Of a DNA stretch of 64,000 bases, positions 22,393 to 32,580 are shown piece by piece; within the stretch, counting starts at the first letter, position 1; every line of letters begins with the position of its first letter. The notes beneath the pieces were generated by a model. It searched no databases. It worked only from the letters and a program-made list of their open reading frames with translations, and had not been told where the DNA came from. Source of the stretch: Verrucomicrobiota bacterium (GTDB taxonomy: Bacteria; Verrucomicrobiota; Verrucomicrobiia; Opitutales; Opitutaceae); NCBI GenBank assembly GCA_028293545.1, contig JAQGOP010000018.1:1-64000 (forward strand). The letters run 5' to 3'. A program made the position numbers and the translations under genes.

Positions 22393-23190
22393 TCACCGGC
22401 GCGGCCGCGCCGAGCCGGGGCTTTTGCCGAAGCGCAACCGGTACGCGCGGCAGAAGGTGTTGCTGCTGGTGAAACCGCTCGCCAGCGCGATCTCCTCCAC
22501 GCTGAGCGCTGTGGCCGTGAGCATGGCCTTCGCGTGCTCAAGGCGCAGCCGCCGCAACAACAGTCCGGGCGATTCCCGGTAACGCGCGCTGAACTCACGG
22601 ATGAAATGCTCCCGACTCACGCCGCATTTCTGGGCCACGCCTTTCAGGTTCACCGGCGAGCGGAAATGATTTCGCACGTAATGATGGCCAAACTCGATCG
22701 GGTCGCTCGTGCGCGTGCCTTGGACCTGCTCGCGGTACAACGCGATGAGGAGCCGATAGACGAGTTCGGACTCCTGGAGCCGGTCGCGAAATTGCCGTTT
22801 CCGATAGCGCTCGATCGCCTCGTCGAACAACGAGGTCGCCTCCGATTCGTCGGGCATGCGCACGACCGACCCGAAGTCCTGGCGCAGCCGGTCGAATAAT
22901 TCCGCCACGCCGGTCGCCGAGAAGGCGAGAAACCTCAGGCGGTAGGGCTCCGATGCCTCCACCGGATAACCATAACCGGTCGCTTCCCGGTGGCTGAAGA
23001 GCATCGCGTGGCCCGCGGGGACCGGCTGGGTCGAGCGCTCATCGCGAAACCAGGCCGAGCCGCTGACCGTCCGCTGGATCACCAGCGCGAATTCACCTTC
23101 GCGGCGGGAGTTGTCGAAGCGGTAGGCGGGACTCGTCTGGACCTCCTCGGCCCCGACGTGGACCACGCTGAACGGATCGGGTGCAGGCAT
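22393..23190 (-). CDS. AraC-family transcriptional regulator
   Basis: C-terminal HTH: VEEIALASGFTSSNTFCRAYRLRFGKSPG. Confidence 0.93.
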   Translation of the reverse strand: MPAPDPFSVVHVGAEEVQTSPAYRFDNSRREGEFALVIQRTVSGSAWFRDERSTQPVPAGHAMLFSHREATGYGYPVEASEPYRLRFLAFSATGVAELFDRLRQDFGSVVRMPDESEATSLFDEAIERYRKRQFRDRLQESELVYRLLIALYREQVQGTRTSDPIEFGHHYVRNHFRSPVNLKGVAQKCGVSREHFIREFSARYRESPGLLLRRLRLEHAKAMLTATALSVEEIALASGFTSSNTFCRAYRLRFGKSPGSARPRR

Positions 23191-23306
23191 GGCTCCATAT
23201 CACATTATGCACATCGCGAATCAATCTTTTGCTATCTACCTGCTGCCCCCATTGGAGGTTTGGCTGGTGTTTTCCCCTGCGCCTTTAACCCCATCACATT
23301 ATTCCC

Positions 23307-24782
23307 ATGAGCGAAAAGAAAGCCAAACAGATCGGCCACGCCGACCACACCAAGGATGCCGCCGCCCGCGGTCTGCAGGGACAGATCCTGCGCCCGATCA
23401 AGATCACGATGCTGGGCGCCGGCAGCGCCTTCACCCCGCGCCTGATGAACGACATCCTGCGCATCCCCGGTGACAAGGGAGGCACGATCGCGCTCGTCGA
23501 CATCGACCGCGAGCGTCTCGACACGATGGTGAAGCTCATCACGCGCCTGGCGCAGCAGATCGGGAAACCCAACTGGCAGGTAGTCGGCTCCGTCGATCGC
23601 CGGAAGGTCATGGCGGATTCCGACTACATCGTGAACTGTATCGAAGTGAGCGGCACGGCGTGCGTGCGTTTCGACAACGATATCCCGGCGACGTACGGCA
23701 TCGACCAGTGCATTGGCGACACCATTGGTCCGGGCGGCTTGTTCAAGTCGATGCGCACCATCCCGGTTTTCCTGCAGGTTTTGAAGGACGCCGAGGAATT
23801 GTGCCCGAAGGCAATCGTCCTCAACTACACGAATCCGATGGCGATGATGTGCCTCGCGGCCGGGCGCTCGTCCTCGATGCAGATCGTCGGGTTGTGCCAC
23901 TCCGTGCAGGGCACAAGTCACCTTCTCGCCGAGCGCGCCGGAGTGCCGGTGCACGAAATGGAATGGGAGTGCGCGGGCATCAACCACATGGCGTGGTTCA
24001 CGAAGCTCGAACACAACGGCCGTGACCTTTATCCGATCCTGAAGCGGAAGGCTGCGAACGAAGTCACCCGCGCCCTCAAGGAGGGCCGCGCCAAGGATCC
24101 GAAGCGCCTCAACCACTGGCAGTGGGAAGCACCGGCCTGGCACCGGGACATCGTGCGGAAAGACATGATGCTCCATTTCGGCGCCTTCATCACGGAGTCG
24201 AGTGGGCACCTCTCGGAATATCTGCCCTATTACCGGAAGCGGAAAGACCTCATCCAGCGCTACAGCCGTGAAGGCTACGACGGCGGGACGAGCTTCTACG
24301 CCGACAACTGGCCGACGTGGCGCAAGGACGCGGACAAGCAGCGCGGGCGCATGCTCGCGGGCAAGGAGCCGATGGAGTGGGCGCGCAGCTGGGAGTACGC
24401 GAGCTGGATCATCGAAGCCCGCGAAAAGGACGCGCCGTTCCGGATCCATGGGAACGTGATGAACAACATCGCGGGCGCCGGGCAGCTGATCACGAATCTT
24501 CCCGCCGATGGCTGTGTCGAAGTCGCCTGCATGGTCGATCGCAACGGCATCAACCCGACGCGCTACGGCGCACTGCCCCGACAGATGGCCGCGCTCTGCG
24601 ATTCGAACATGCGGATGTTCGACCTCGGCGCGCAGGCGTGCATCGAGCGCAGCAAGGAACTCGCCATCTACGCGCTGATGCTCGATCCGCTGACCTCCGC
24701 CGTGTGCAGTCCGGAGGAAATCAAGAAGATGACCCTCGAGATGTTCGCGGCCGAGAAGGCATATCTTCCCGGCTATCGTTAA
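23307..24782 (+). CDS. GH4 family alpha-galactosidase/glucosidase
   Basis: ITMLGAGSAFTPRLMNDIL, LNYTNPMAMM, GLCHSVQGT, AGINHMAWF. Confidence 0.93.
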   Translation: MSEKKAKQIGHADHTKDAAARGLQGQILRPIKITMLGAGSAFTPRLMNDILRIPGDKGGTIALVDIDRERLDTMVKLITRLAQQIGKPNWQVVGSVDRRKVMADSDYIVNCIEVSGTACVRFDNDIPATYGIDQCIGDTIGPGGLFKSMRTIPVFLQVLKDAEELCPKAIVLNYTNPMAMMCLAAGRSSSMQIVGLCHSVQGTSHLLAERAGVPVHEMEWECAGINHMAWFTKLEHNGRDLYPILKRKAANEVTRALKEGRAKDPKRLNHWQWEAPAWHRDIVRKDMMLHFGAFITESSGHLSEYLPYYRKRKDLIQRYSREGYDGGTSFYADNWPTWRKDADKQRGRMLAGKEPMEWARSWEYASWIIEAREKDAPFRIHGNVMNNIAGAGQLITNLPADGCVEVACMVDRNGINPTRYGALPRQMAALCDSNMRMFDLGAQACIERSKELAIYALMLDPLTSAVCSPEEIKKMTLEMFAAEKAYLPGYR

Positions 24783-24793
24783 GCCGCGGCTGG

Positions 24794-25420
24794 GCGACGA
24801 AGTCGCAAGGTGGAGCGACTTCTCCGCAAGGCGCTGTTCGGCTCCGTCCACGTTCAAAGGCGGACGGAGCCGCTTCCATTCGACAGACTCAGGGTCTACG
24901 ACAACGCGTTAGGGACAACGCGTTCCGTCCCGGAAGATTTGGCCGCAAAGAAGCGCAAATTTTTCGAAGGCTCCGGAGGGAAACTTCCGCGCGCTTATAA
25001 GCGCTCTCAAATCCTCAGCAGCCTTGTTCAATCAAGCGACGAAGTCGCAAGGTGGAGCGACTTCTCCGCAAGGCGCTGTTCGGCTCCGTCTGAGTTCAAA
25101 GGCGGACGGAGCCGCTCCCATTCGACCGGCTCTGGGTCTACGACAACGCGTTAGGGACAACGCATTCCACCCCGGAAGATTTGGCCGCAAAGAAGCACAA
25201 ATTTTTCGAGGGCTCCGGAGGGAAACTTCCGCGCGCTTATAAGCGCTCCCAAATCTCCTCAGCAGCCTTGTTCAATCAAGCGACGAAGTCGCAAGGTGGA
25301 GCGACTTCTCCGCAAGGCGCTGTTTGGCTCCGTCCACGTTCAAATGCGGACGGAGCCGCTCCCGTTCGACAAGCTCAGGGTCTACGACAACGCGTTAGGG
25401 ACAACGCGTTCCACCACGTA
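24794..25420. repeat. Tandem ~242-bp hairpin-rich repeat, ~2.6 copies
   Basis: GCGACGAAGTCGCAAGGTGGAGCGACTTCTCCGC starts at 24794, 25036 and 25280. Each unit contains several palindromes. Confidence 0.9.
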
Positions 25421-25424
25421 GAGA

Positions 25425-25943
25425 TCACGGCGCCACGCGGAGGCCGAGGACGATGAGGTCGCGATCGATCCCATCGAGGCGGGCCACGCGCGGCAGATGC
25501 GCCCACTCGCTAAAACCTGCCGAGCGAAACAAGCGCAGGCTCGGTTCGTTGTGGCCGAAAATATAACCGGTCAACGAGTGAATTCCCATGGCCGGCGCGC
25601 GCTCGATCATCCGGCCCAGGAGCCAGCGGCCCAGCCCGCGACCGCGGACATTCTCCGCGAGGTAGAGTGCGATCATCACGGTGCCATCGTAGGCGGCGCG
25701 CGGATAAAACGTATCGAACGACGCCCAACCACAGATCTGCCCGGGAGCAGTCGCCTCCGTGACGACCCAAAGCGGGCGAGCCGGATTCTGGTGCGAGGCG
25801 AACCAGGCGCGGCGGCTTTCCACCGTCACGGGCTCGAGGTCGGCGGTCACCATGCGCCCCGGGACGATGCTGTTATAAATGGCGACGATGGCCGGAAGAT
25901 CCGCCTCGATCGCCGGCCGGAGCTGCACGTCAGGAGCGCTCAC
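25425..25943 (-). CDS. GNAT acetyltransferase (phosphinothricin acetyltransferase-like)
   Basis: AIVAIYNSIVPG.., YLAENVRGRGLGRWLL. Confidence 0.88.
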   Translation of the reverse strand: MSAPDVQLRPAIEADLPAIVAIYNSIVPGRMVTADLEPVTVESRRAWFASHQNPARPLWVVTEATAPGQICGWASFDTFYPRAAYDGTVMIALYLAENVRGRGLGRWLLGRMIERAPAMGIHSLTGYIFGHNEPSLRLFRSAGFSEWAHLPRVARLDGIDRDLIVLGLRVAP

Positions 25944-26209
25944 TTCTTGATGAAACGGAGGAGCCAGAGAAAGAGCAGGGCACCCAACACCGCGAAGATC
26001 AGCTGGCCGAGGAAGTTGTGCGCCGAAATACCGAGCAGGCCGAAAACGAAGCCGCCGAGGAACGCGCCCACGATGCCGACGATCATGTTGCCCACGAGCC
26101 CGAAGCCCTTGCCTTTGCAGATCAGCCCGCTGATCCAGCCCGCGAGCGCACCCAGCACGAGGAAAGTCAGGAAACTCTGCAGCGACATGGCCGGCAGCAT
26201 GCTTCGCAC
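25940..26209 (-). CDS. GlsB/YeaQ/YmgE-family membrane protein
   Basis: GALAGWISGLICKGKGFGLVGNMIVGIVGAFLGG; start may be internal (MSLQSF). Confidence 0.85.
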   Translation of the reverse strand: MRSMLPAMSLQSFLTFLVLGALAGWISGLICKGKGFGLVGNMIVGIVGAFLGGFVFGLLGISAHNFLGQLIFAVLGALLFLWLLRFIKK

Positions 26210-26256
26210 CTTCGAGGGCGCGAGCGAAAATCAGGACGCAGGCGCTGCTCCCGCCG

Positions 26257-26934
26257 TCACGGTTTCGCCGCGGCGGCCGCCCGCGGGAATTCCATCTTCT
26301 GCAGGATCTCCAGCAGGCGATCGCGCAGGATCACGTTCTCCTCCTGCGTGGTCTTTTTATACGTGCTCCGCTCGGTCACGCGCTCGGCGAGCTCGGTGCT
26401 GATCACATAAATCACGTTGTTGCGCACGAAAATGAGATTGCCGCGCTTCGCCACGATCGGGTTGTCGTCCGTGACCAGCGCGCGCTTCGCCCCGAACATC
26501 GAGCCGCCGGGCAACAGCGTGTAGGCGATGAACACGCCGTCCAAGATCTTCGGGAGAAACCCCGCGCTTTCCACGCCCCCGCCCGGGAACGCGTTGCGGA
26601 AATCCGGCATCACATACGTCGTGAAAAAATACCCGAGATAGTCCTGCGGCCCGCGCGTCGACAGTTCCCACCGCTGCGTCGCGTCCTGCTGGAAAACGCC
26701 GATGCTCACGTGCACGCTGAAGTTGTCCTGGAAGGTCACCACGTTTTCGGTGTCCTTGATCGTCCCGCCGAGTTCCGGCAGCACCGGCACCGGGATCCGA
26801 AAAAGCCCCGTCGGTGAAACATACATTCGACCTTCGACCCGACCCGCCAGCACCGGCGCAAAATCGTCCGTCTGCGCCAGCAGGGAGGCGCCGGTGAGCG
26901 CGAAGAGGAGGAGAACGGGGCGGATCATTCTCAT
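26257..26934 (-). CDS. Hypothetical secreted protein
   Basis: Signal peptide MRMIRPVLLLFALTGASLLAQ; long open frame, no family recognised. Confidence 0.6.
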   Translation of the reverse strand: MRMIRPVLLLFALTGASLLAQTDDFAPVLAGRVEGRMYVSPTGLFRIPVPVLPELGGTIKDTENVVTFQDNFSVHVSIGVFQQDATQRWELSTRGPQDYLGYFFTTYVMPDFRNAFPGGGVESAGFLPKILDGVFIAYTLLPGGSMFGAKRALVTDDNPIVAKRGNLIFVRNNVIYVISTELAERVTERSTYKKTTQEENVILRDRLLEILQKMEFPRAAAAAKP

Positions 26935-26980
26935 GATTGTTTAGGCCGAAGTCCTGAGCTTACAAGCTGAGGGTTATTAC

Positions 26981-27802
26981 TCATACCGCCAGCTGACGCC
27001 AAAGTTCCACCGGGATGGCTTCCGCCCGCGTCTGCGCCGAGAGGCCCGCCGCTTCCAATTTGGCGATCCACGCGCTCCCCTTGTCGGCGAGGAGATTCCG
27101 CAAAATTCCGCCCACTTGTTTTCGCCGCTGCTGGAAGCACGCGCGAATCACGGCCTTGACCTCACGCGGAAAAACGTGGGGCGCCGGCTTGCGCACGAGG
27201 TGGAGCAGGTAGGATTCGATCTCGGGCCGGGGATAAAAACATCCGGCGTCGACCTTGTGTCCCGGCGCGATGTCGTACGCCGCCTGGAGAAAAACCGAGA
27301 TGGCGCCGAACTGTTTCCCGCCCGGGTCGGCGGTGTACCGCTGCGCCGCTTCCTGCTGCAGCATCAGGACCATTCGTTCCGGCAAGGGGCCGCCGAGCAC
27401 TTCGTCCATCCACGGCGTTGAGATCGCGTAAGGGAGGTTGGCCACGACCTTGAACGCCCGTCCGTCCGGTTTGAAACCCGCGAGCGGATGTTCGATCGCG
27501 TCGCCTTCGAGCAGGTGCAGCCGTCCTTCCGCAGTCGGCACAATCGCCTCCTCCAGATGCAGGTGGAGGTTGCGGTCCTTTTCGACCGCCCAGACTTCCG
27601 CGCCCGCGGCCAGGAGCGCGCTCGTGAGGGTGCCGAGGCCCGGGCCGACCTCGATGACGGCGTCGCCGCTGCGGACCTCGGCGAGCTCGAGGGATTTTCG
27701 CACGATATTCCCGTCGACGAGGAAATTCTGGCCGAGGAAGCGCTTTGGTTGATGGCCGAGTTTGGCGAGCAACTCCCGCGTGGTGCTGGGGGAGAGCGGC
27801 AT
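26981..27802 (-). CDS. rsmA: 16S rRNA dimethyladenosine transferase
   Basis: LGQNFLVD, VIEVGPGLGTLT, VANLPYAISTP. Confidence 0.96.
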   Translation of the reverse strand: MPLSPSTTRELLAKLGHQPKRFLGQNFLVDGNIVRKSLELAEVRSGDAVIEVGPGLGTLTSALLAAGAEVWAVEKDRNLHLHLEEAIVPTAEGRLHLLEGDAIEHPLAGFKPDGRAFKVVANLPYAISTPWMDEVLGGPLPERMVLMLQQEAAQRYTADPGGKQFGAISVFLQAAYDIAPGHKVDAGCFYPRPEIESYLLHLVRKPAPHVFPREVKAVIRACFQQRRKQVGGILRNLLADKGSAWIAKLEAAGLSAQTRAEAIPVELWRQLAV

Positions 27803-28602
27803 CAGGCAGAGCGAAGTTCGGCCACCAGCGCCGAGGGATCGGCGGAACGCATCAACGCTTCGCCCACGAGCACGGCCTGGGCGCCGGCGGCCCGAACGCG
27901 CGCGGCGTCGGCGGCGGTGGCGATCCCGCTTTCGCTCACCGCGATCACGCCGGGCGGGAACTTCGGGATCAGGCGCTCGCTGAGCGCGAGGTCGGTCTTG
28001 AAAATGGCGAGGTCGCGGTTGTTGACCCCGATGATCTTCGCCCCGTGGCGCGCGGCGCGTTCGATTTCCGCTTCGTTGTGGATCTCGAACAGCGCGTCGA
28101 GGCCCGCCACCGTGGCCGCCGTCGCGAGAACGGCGATCTCCTCGTCGGTCAGCGCCCGGACAATGATGAGGATCGCGCCCGCGCCCGCTTCACGGGCCTG
28201 CAAGACTTGGATCGGGTGCACCATGAAATCCTTGCGGAGGCAGGGGATCGCGGGCGCGTTCGATCGGAAGTGCGCCGTCACGCCGCGGAGGTCGTCGAGC
28301 GTTCCGCCGAAATATTTCTCATCGGTCAGGATCGAAAGCGCATCGGCGCCCGCGGCCTGGTAGCGCCGGGCCTGTTCGAGCGAGGAGGCGCCGGCCTTGA
28401 TGTCGCCCGCCGACGGCGAGCGGCGCTTGATCTCGGCGATGACCGCGAGCCGGCCGTCGCTGCGCCGCAGCCCGGCCGCGAACGACGGCGGACGCGGCAG
28501 GCTCGCGTCGAGCCGCGCCAGTTCCGCCTCGGTGACGGGGCGGAGCAGGGGCGCGATTTCCCGGCGCTTCCAGGCCATGATCTCGGTGAGCTTGTCTGAC
28601 AT
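27802..28602 (-). CDS. trpC: Indole-3-glycerol phosphate synthase
   Basis: VIAEIKRRSPSAGDI, CLRKDFMVHPIQV, IIGVNNRDL, SESGI; start MSDKLTEIMAWK. Confidence 0.95.
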   Translation of the reverse strand: MSDKLTEIMAWKRREIAPLLRPVTEAELARLDASLPRPPSFAAGLRRSDGRLAVIAEIKRRSPSAGDIKAGASSLEQARRYQAAGADALSILTDEKYFGGTLDDLRGVTAHFRSNAPAIPCLRKDFMVHPIQVLQAREAGAGAILIIVRALTDEEIAVLATAATVAGLDALFEIHNEAEIERAARHGAKIIGVNNRDLAIFKTDLALSERLIPKFPPGVIAVSESGIATAADAARVRAAGAQAVLVGEALMRSADPSALVAELRSA

Positions 28603-28689
28603 CGGTTGCACACGAAGCACGCGAAGGCGGCGGAGGTAAATCCGTTTTTCTGCGTGCGCTCGGGGCACGGCATGCTTTCCTCCGAAAGC

Positions 28690-29358
28690 ATGAGCGCAAT
28701 CGAAGACCTTCGGCAGACCATGGCCCGGCTGCGCGAGCCGGGCGGGTGCCCGTGGGACCAGGAGCAAACCCATCAGACGCTCGTGCGCTGCCTGATCGAT
28801 GAAGTCAGCGAACTCATCGACACGATCGATCGCCAGGACATGCCCCACATGCGCGAGGAACTGGGCGATGTCCTGATCCAGATTGTCTTCCACGCGCGGC
28901 TCGCGGAGGAGGCGGGCCTTTTCAATTTCGATGACGTCGCCCGCGAGATCAACGAGAAGCTGGTGCGACGCCACCCCCACGTCTTCGGCACGGATAAACT
29001 CCAGACCTCCGACCAAGTCATCGCGCAGTGGGAAGTGATCAAGGCGACGGAAAAGAAGAACGGCCCGGCAAAGAGCGGAATTTTCAAGGCGCTTCCGCCG
29101 CGGTTGCCCGCGCTGATGTTTGCCGAGGCGGTTTGGAAGCAGATCGAAAAAAAGCAGCTGCCAGTGGGCGAGGGCGTGGACTCCCCGAAAATCCGCGTGC
29201 TGGGCGAGCAGCTGACCACGGAAAGCCTGGGTCGAATGCTGTTCGAGCTGGTCGCCGCGGGCCGCGCGAACGGGCTGGATCCCGAGGGCGCCCTGCGACT
29301 CCACACGACGAAGGTGATGCGCGATGTCGAGCAACGCCGCCAGCCAGCCGCGTCCTGA
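28690..29358 (+). CDS. mazG: MazG nucleoside triphosphate pyrophosphohydrolase
   Basis: GGCPWDQEQTHQTL, EVSELIDTID, EELGDVLIQIVFHA. Confidence 0.95.
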   Translation: MSAIEDLRQTMARLREPGGCPWDQEQTHQTLVRCLIDEVSELIDTIDRQDMPHMREELGDVLIQIVFHARLAEEAGLFNFDDVAREINEKLVRRHPHVFGTDKLQTSDQVIAQWEVIKATEKKNGPAKSGIFKALPPRLPALMFAEAVWKQIEKKQLPVGEGVDSPKIRVLGEQLTTESLGRMLFELVAAGRANGLDPEGALRLHTTKVMRDVEQRRQPAAS

Positions 29359-30277
29359 AGTCCCGGCGGAACTGCTGGCCAAGTGGTGGCAGCCGTTCGC
29401 GGAATATCTCGCGCTCGAGCGACGCTGTTCGCCGTACACGCTGCGAAATTACCTGCAGGCCTTCGAAGACTTCATCCGCTGGCTGCGGACGTCGGGCATC
29501 GCGGCCCAGGGCTTCGATGATTTGAGCTCGCGCGACATCCGCGACTTCGTGATCGAGGCGCAGGGGCGATATGGCGGCCGGACCTTGCACAACCACGTCT
29601 CGGGCTTGCGGGCCTTTTTCAAGTTCTGGCTCCGCCGCGAAAAAGTGCAGCGCAATCCCTTCATCGGCGTGCCGCTCCCGAAACTGGAACGACGGCTGCC
29701 GAAATTCCTGACGGAAGGGCAGATGGTCCTCTTGCTCGATGGACCCCGACGCCTGCTCACGAGCGAGGCCATCGACGCCTTCACCGCGTGCCGGGACCGC
29801 CTGGTCATGGAACTCCTGTATGGCGCCGGCCTCCGCGTCAGCGAGCTCGTGGGGTTGAACCATGCCGACATCGACTTCGACGCCGGCATTGCACGCGTCC
29901 TGGGCAAGGGAAAAAAGGAGAGGCTCAGCCCGGTTGGAAGCGTGGCGACCGCGCTCCTGCAAAAATTCACGACCGAGTTTGCCCGCGACGTTCAACCGGG
30001 CTCCCCGGTGATCGTCGACGCGCGCCAGCGTCGATTGCCGGTGCGGCAGGTCCAGCTGCTGCTCAAGCGCTACCTGGCGCTGGCGGAGCTGCCGATGGAC
30101 CTCACGCCACACAAACTGCGGCACTCGTATGCGACGCACCTGCTCAACGCGGGGGCGGACCTCCGGCTCGTGCAAGAATTGCTTGGCCATGCCCAGCTCG
30201 CGACGACCCAGGTCTACACGCACGTCAGCATCGCGCGCCTGAAAGATATCCACGCCAGAGCTCACCCCCGCGGATGA
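29324..30277 (+). CDS. XerC/XerD-type tyrosine recombinase
   Basis: LLYGAGLRVSELVGL, HKLRHSYATHLLNAGADLRLVQELLGHAQLATTQVYTHVS. Confidence 0.95.
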   Translation: MSSNAASQPRPEVPAELLAKWWQPFAEYLALERRCSPYTLRNYLQAFEDFIRWLRTSGIAAQGFDDLSSRDIRDFVIEAQGRYGGRTLHNHVSGLRAFFKFWLRREKVQRNPFIGVPLPKLERRLPKFLTEGQMVLLLDGPRRLLTSEAIDAFTACRDRLVMELLYGAGLRVSELVGLNHADIDFDAGIARVLGKGKKERLSPVGSVATALLQKFTTEFARDVQPGSPVIVDARQRRLPVRQVQLLLKRYLALAELPMDLTPHKLRHSYATHLLNAGADLRLVQELLGHAQLATTQVYTHVSIARLKDIHARAHPRG

Positions 30278-30780
30278 TGAAAACTTTTCCCAAGGCGATT
30301 TTATGGGGCGGCTGCATTGCGGGAACGCTCGACATCACCGCCGCATGCATCGACTCGTGGATTAACTTCAACGTTCCGCCCATGCGCCTGCTCCAGGTGG
30401 TCGCGGCCGCGCTTCTCGGCCCGGCTTCGCTCACGGGAGGAATCTTCACGGCGATCCTCGGGCTGGTGATGCACTTCAGCGTGGCCTTCACGTTTACCGC
30501 GATTTTTTACCAGCTCAGCCGGAGCTTTCCCGTGCTGCTTAAATGGGCCCTCCCGGCCGGCTTGGTGTACGGGGCGGTGATTTTTATCGTGATGTACCGC
30601 GGGACGATCCCGCTGACGATCGCGCTGAGGTCACTCTACTTGGACAATGTGAACCACACGTATCCGAAGCTGAGGTGGCAGCAGTTCATCATCCACCTGC
30701 TCTGCGTGGGACTCCCGATCGCGCTCGCGGCCCGCCGATTCCCGCCGAAGGCAAAATCCGCTTACGGTTTACCGCCCTAG
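30274..30780 (+). CDS. Hypothetical multi-TM membrane protein
   Basis: MMKTFPKAILWGGCIAGTLDITAAC..., four TM helices. Confidence 0.7.
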   Translation: MMKTFPKAILWGGCIAGTLDITAACIDSWINFNVPPMRLLQVVAAALLGPASLTGGIFTAILGLVMHFSVAFTFTAIFYQLSRSFPVLLKWALPAGLVYGAVIFIVMYRGTIPLTIALRSLYLDNVNHTYPKLRWQQFIIHLLCVGLPIALAARRFPPKAKSAYGLPP

Positions 30781-30808
30781 GCCAGGGCGCTTCCGGGGTT
30801 CCGAGGCC

Positions 30809-32092
30809 TCACAATTCCTGGATGGCCGAGGCGAACACTTCGCAGGCCCGGTCGATCGCCGAGCCTTCGTGGGCCGTGCTGATGAATCCCGCTTCATACG
30901 CGCTGGGGGCGAGGTAAACGCCCTTCGCCAGGCACGCGTGGAAGAAACGCGCGAAGAGCTTGGCGTCACCCTTGAGCGCAGTGTCGTAGTCGCGCACCGG
31001 GGTGTCCGTGAAGAAAATGCTGAACATCGATCCGCACTGCGGGACCTGCACCGGCAGACCCTTGGATTTCGCCGCGGAAACCACCGCATCGCGAAGCTGG
31101 CGACCGAGCGCGTCGAGACGGGCGTAAGGGTCAAGTTCCTCGAGCAATTCCAACGCGGCGATCCCGGCGGCCATGGCGAGCGGGTTTCCGCTGAGGGTTC
31201 CGGCCTGGTAAACCGGCCCGAGCGGCGCGAGGTAATCCATGATATCGGCGCGCCCGCCGAAGGCGCCCACGGGCAGGCCGCCGCCGATGATTTTACCCAG
31301 GCAGGTCAAGTCGGGCACGATTTGCTCGCGCTCCTGCACGCCACCTTTCGCGATGCGGAAGCCGGTCATGACTTCGTCGAAAATCAGCAGCGCGCCATGC
31401 TGGGCGGTGACTTCACGGACGAAGGCGAGGTAGCCGGCGTCGGGCATGATGAACCCCACATTGCCGCAATAAGGTTCGAGGATCACGCAGGCGATCAGCC
31501 CGGGATTGGCCGCGAAGGCCGCAGCGAGAGCCGCGCGGTCATTGAAAGGAAGCACGATGGTTTCCCGCGCAAACGAGGCCGGCACGCCGGCGCTGTCCGG
31601 ATGGCCGTGGGTGAGCGCGCCGGAACCGGCCTTGATGAGGAGCGAGTCGGAATGGCCGTGGTAACAGCCGGAAAATTTGATGAGCTTGTCGCGCCTGGTG
31701 AACCCGCGCGCGAGCCGGATGGCCGACATCGTAGCCTCGGTCCCGGAGTTGCACATGCGGACCTTCCGAATCGAAGGGAAAAACTTCACGATCAACTCCG
31801 CCATCTCGACCTCGTAAGGATTGGGCGTGCCGAAGGACGTGCCCTTTTCGAGCGCGGCGGCGATGGCGGCTTTGATCGCGGGATGATTGTGTCCGTGGAT
31901 CGCCGGTCCCCAAGTGCAGACGAAGTCGATCAACTCGCGGTCATCGGCCGTGATGAGCGTGGCCCCGCGCGCCGCCTTGGTGAAGAACGGCGTGCCCCCC
32001 ACGGAGCGAAAGGCGCGTACGGGTGAATTGACGCCGCCGGGAATAAGCTCCTTCGCGCGAGCGAAGAGGGAATCGGAGTTCGGAGAAGACAT
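30809..32092 (-). CDS. hemL: Glutamate-1-semialdehyde 2,1-aminomutase
   Basis: [27 protein letters not shown]. Confidence 0.96.
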   Translation of the reverse strand: MSSPNSDSLFARAKELIPGGVNSPVRAFRSVGGTPFFTKAARGATLITADDRELIDFVCTWGPAIHGHNHPAIKAAIAAALEKGTSFGTPNPYEVEMAELIVKFFPSIRKVRMCNSGTEATMSAIRLARGFTRRDKLIKFSGCYHGHSDSLLIKAGSGALTHGHPDSAGVPASFARETIVLPFNDRAALAAAFAANPGLIACVILEPYCGNVGFIMPDAGYLAFVREVTAQHGALLIFDEVMTGFRIAKGGVQEREQIVPDLTCLGKIIGGGLPVGAFGGRADIMDYLAPLGPVYQAGTLSGNPLAMAAGIAALELLEELDPYARLDALGRQLRDAVVSAAKSKGLPVQVPQCGSMFSIFFTDTPVRDYDTALKGDAKLFARFFHACLAKGVYLAPSAYEAGFISTAHEGSAIDRACEVFASAIQEL

Positions 32093-32096
32093 TTTT

Positions 32097-32545
32097 TTAA
32101 CCACTAATTCGCGCTGATCTCCGCTAATTTGGGAGTGCGGACAAAACGCTTCCATTGGAGCCGGTCACGACTGCCGTAGTTCACAAGGTAACCTACAGTC
32201 TTTCCGCTCGCCTTCATATAATTAAGGACTTGGGCCTCGTGCTCGGGCGTCAGGGTCGAGACAGCTTTGAGCTCCACCAAAATCGTTTCCCTGATCATTA
32301 AGTCTGGCCGGAATTTTCGCCTAAGCGGTACGCCCTTGTAATAAATCGGTAGCTCTGACTGCGCGCTAAACGGGATTTTTCTCTCTCCCAGTTCTCGCTC
32401 TAACGATTCCTGGTAAACCTCCTCGGTGTAACCATTTCCCATTTCGTTATAGACCTCGAACGCCGACGCCATGAATTCGTAACCCTCCTGCTGGAATAAT
32501 TCAGTGTTCATGGATTAGCGCGTATCAGCGAAAATTAACGGTTAA
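32097..32545. mobile_element. Candidate GxxExxY cassette bounded by ~32-bp imperfect inverted repeats
   Basis: Left arm TTAACCACTAATTCGCGCTGATCTCCGCTAAT (from 32097); right arm, reverse-complemented, TTAACCGTTAATTTTCGCTGATACGCGCTAAT (32514-32545); 25/32 identical by hand alignment. Confidence 0.55.
32104..32511 (-). CDS. GxxExxY family protein (PD-(D/E)XK superfamily-like)
   Basis: [25 protein letters not shown]...YYKGVPL...[15 protein letters not shown]. Confidence 0.88.
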   Translation of the reverse strand: MNTELFQQEGYEFMASAFEVYNEMGNGYTEEVYQESLERELGERKIPFSAQSELPIYYKGVPLRRKFRPDLMIRETILVELKAVSTLTPEHEAQVLNYMKASGKTVGYLVNYGSRDRLQWKRFVRTPKLAEISAN

Positions 32546-32580
32546 TACCTGCATTTTGGTCACACCGAAAATGCCGATTG

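Noticed and set aside
23232-24857. 541-aa minus-strand ORF
   Set aside because: Antisense to the GH4 gene; no domain evidence.
24810-25154. ORFs (72-227 aa) across the tandem repeat (e.g. ...DLAAKKRKFFEGSGGKLPRAYKRSQ...)
   Set aside because: The peptide recurs only because the DNA repeat recurs; frames and lengths change between copies and there is no start context.
24794-25420. CRISPR-like array
   Set aside because: Repeats are ~242 bp units with no short-repeat/unique-spacer pattern and no cas genes nearby.
28603-29439. N-terminal extension of the trpC ORF (545 aa in the track)
   Set aside because: The extension is antisense to mazG; trpC homology begins at MSDKLTEIMAWK (28602).
29324-30277. 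Xer-like recombinase as an integrase of a mobile element
   Set aside because: Sequence looks like a housekeeping XerC/D next to mazG; no att-like duplication or cargo is seen beside it.
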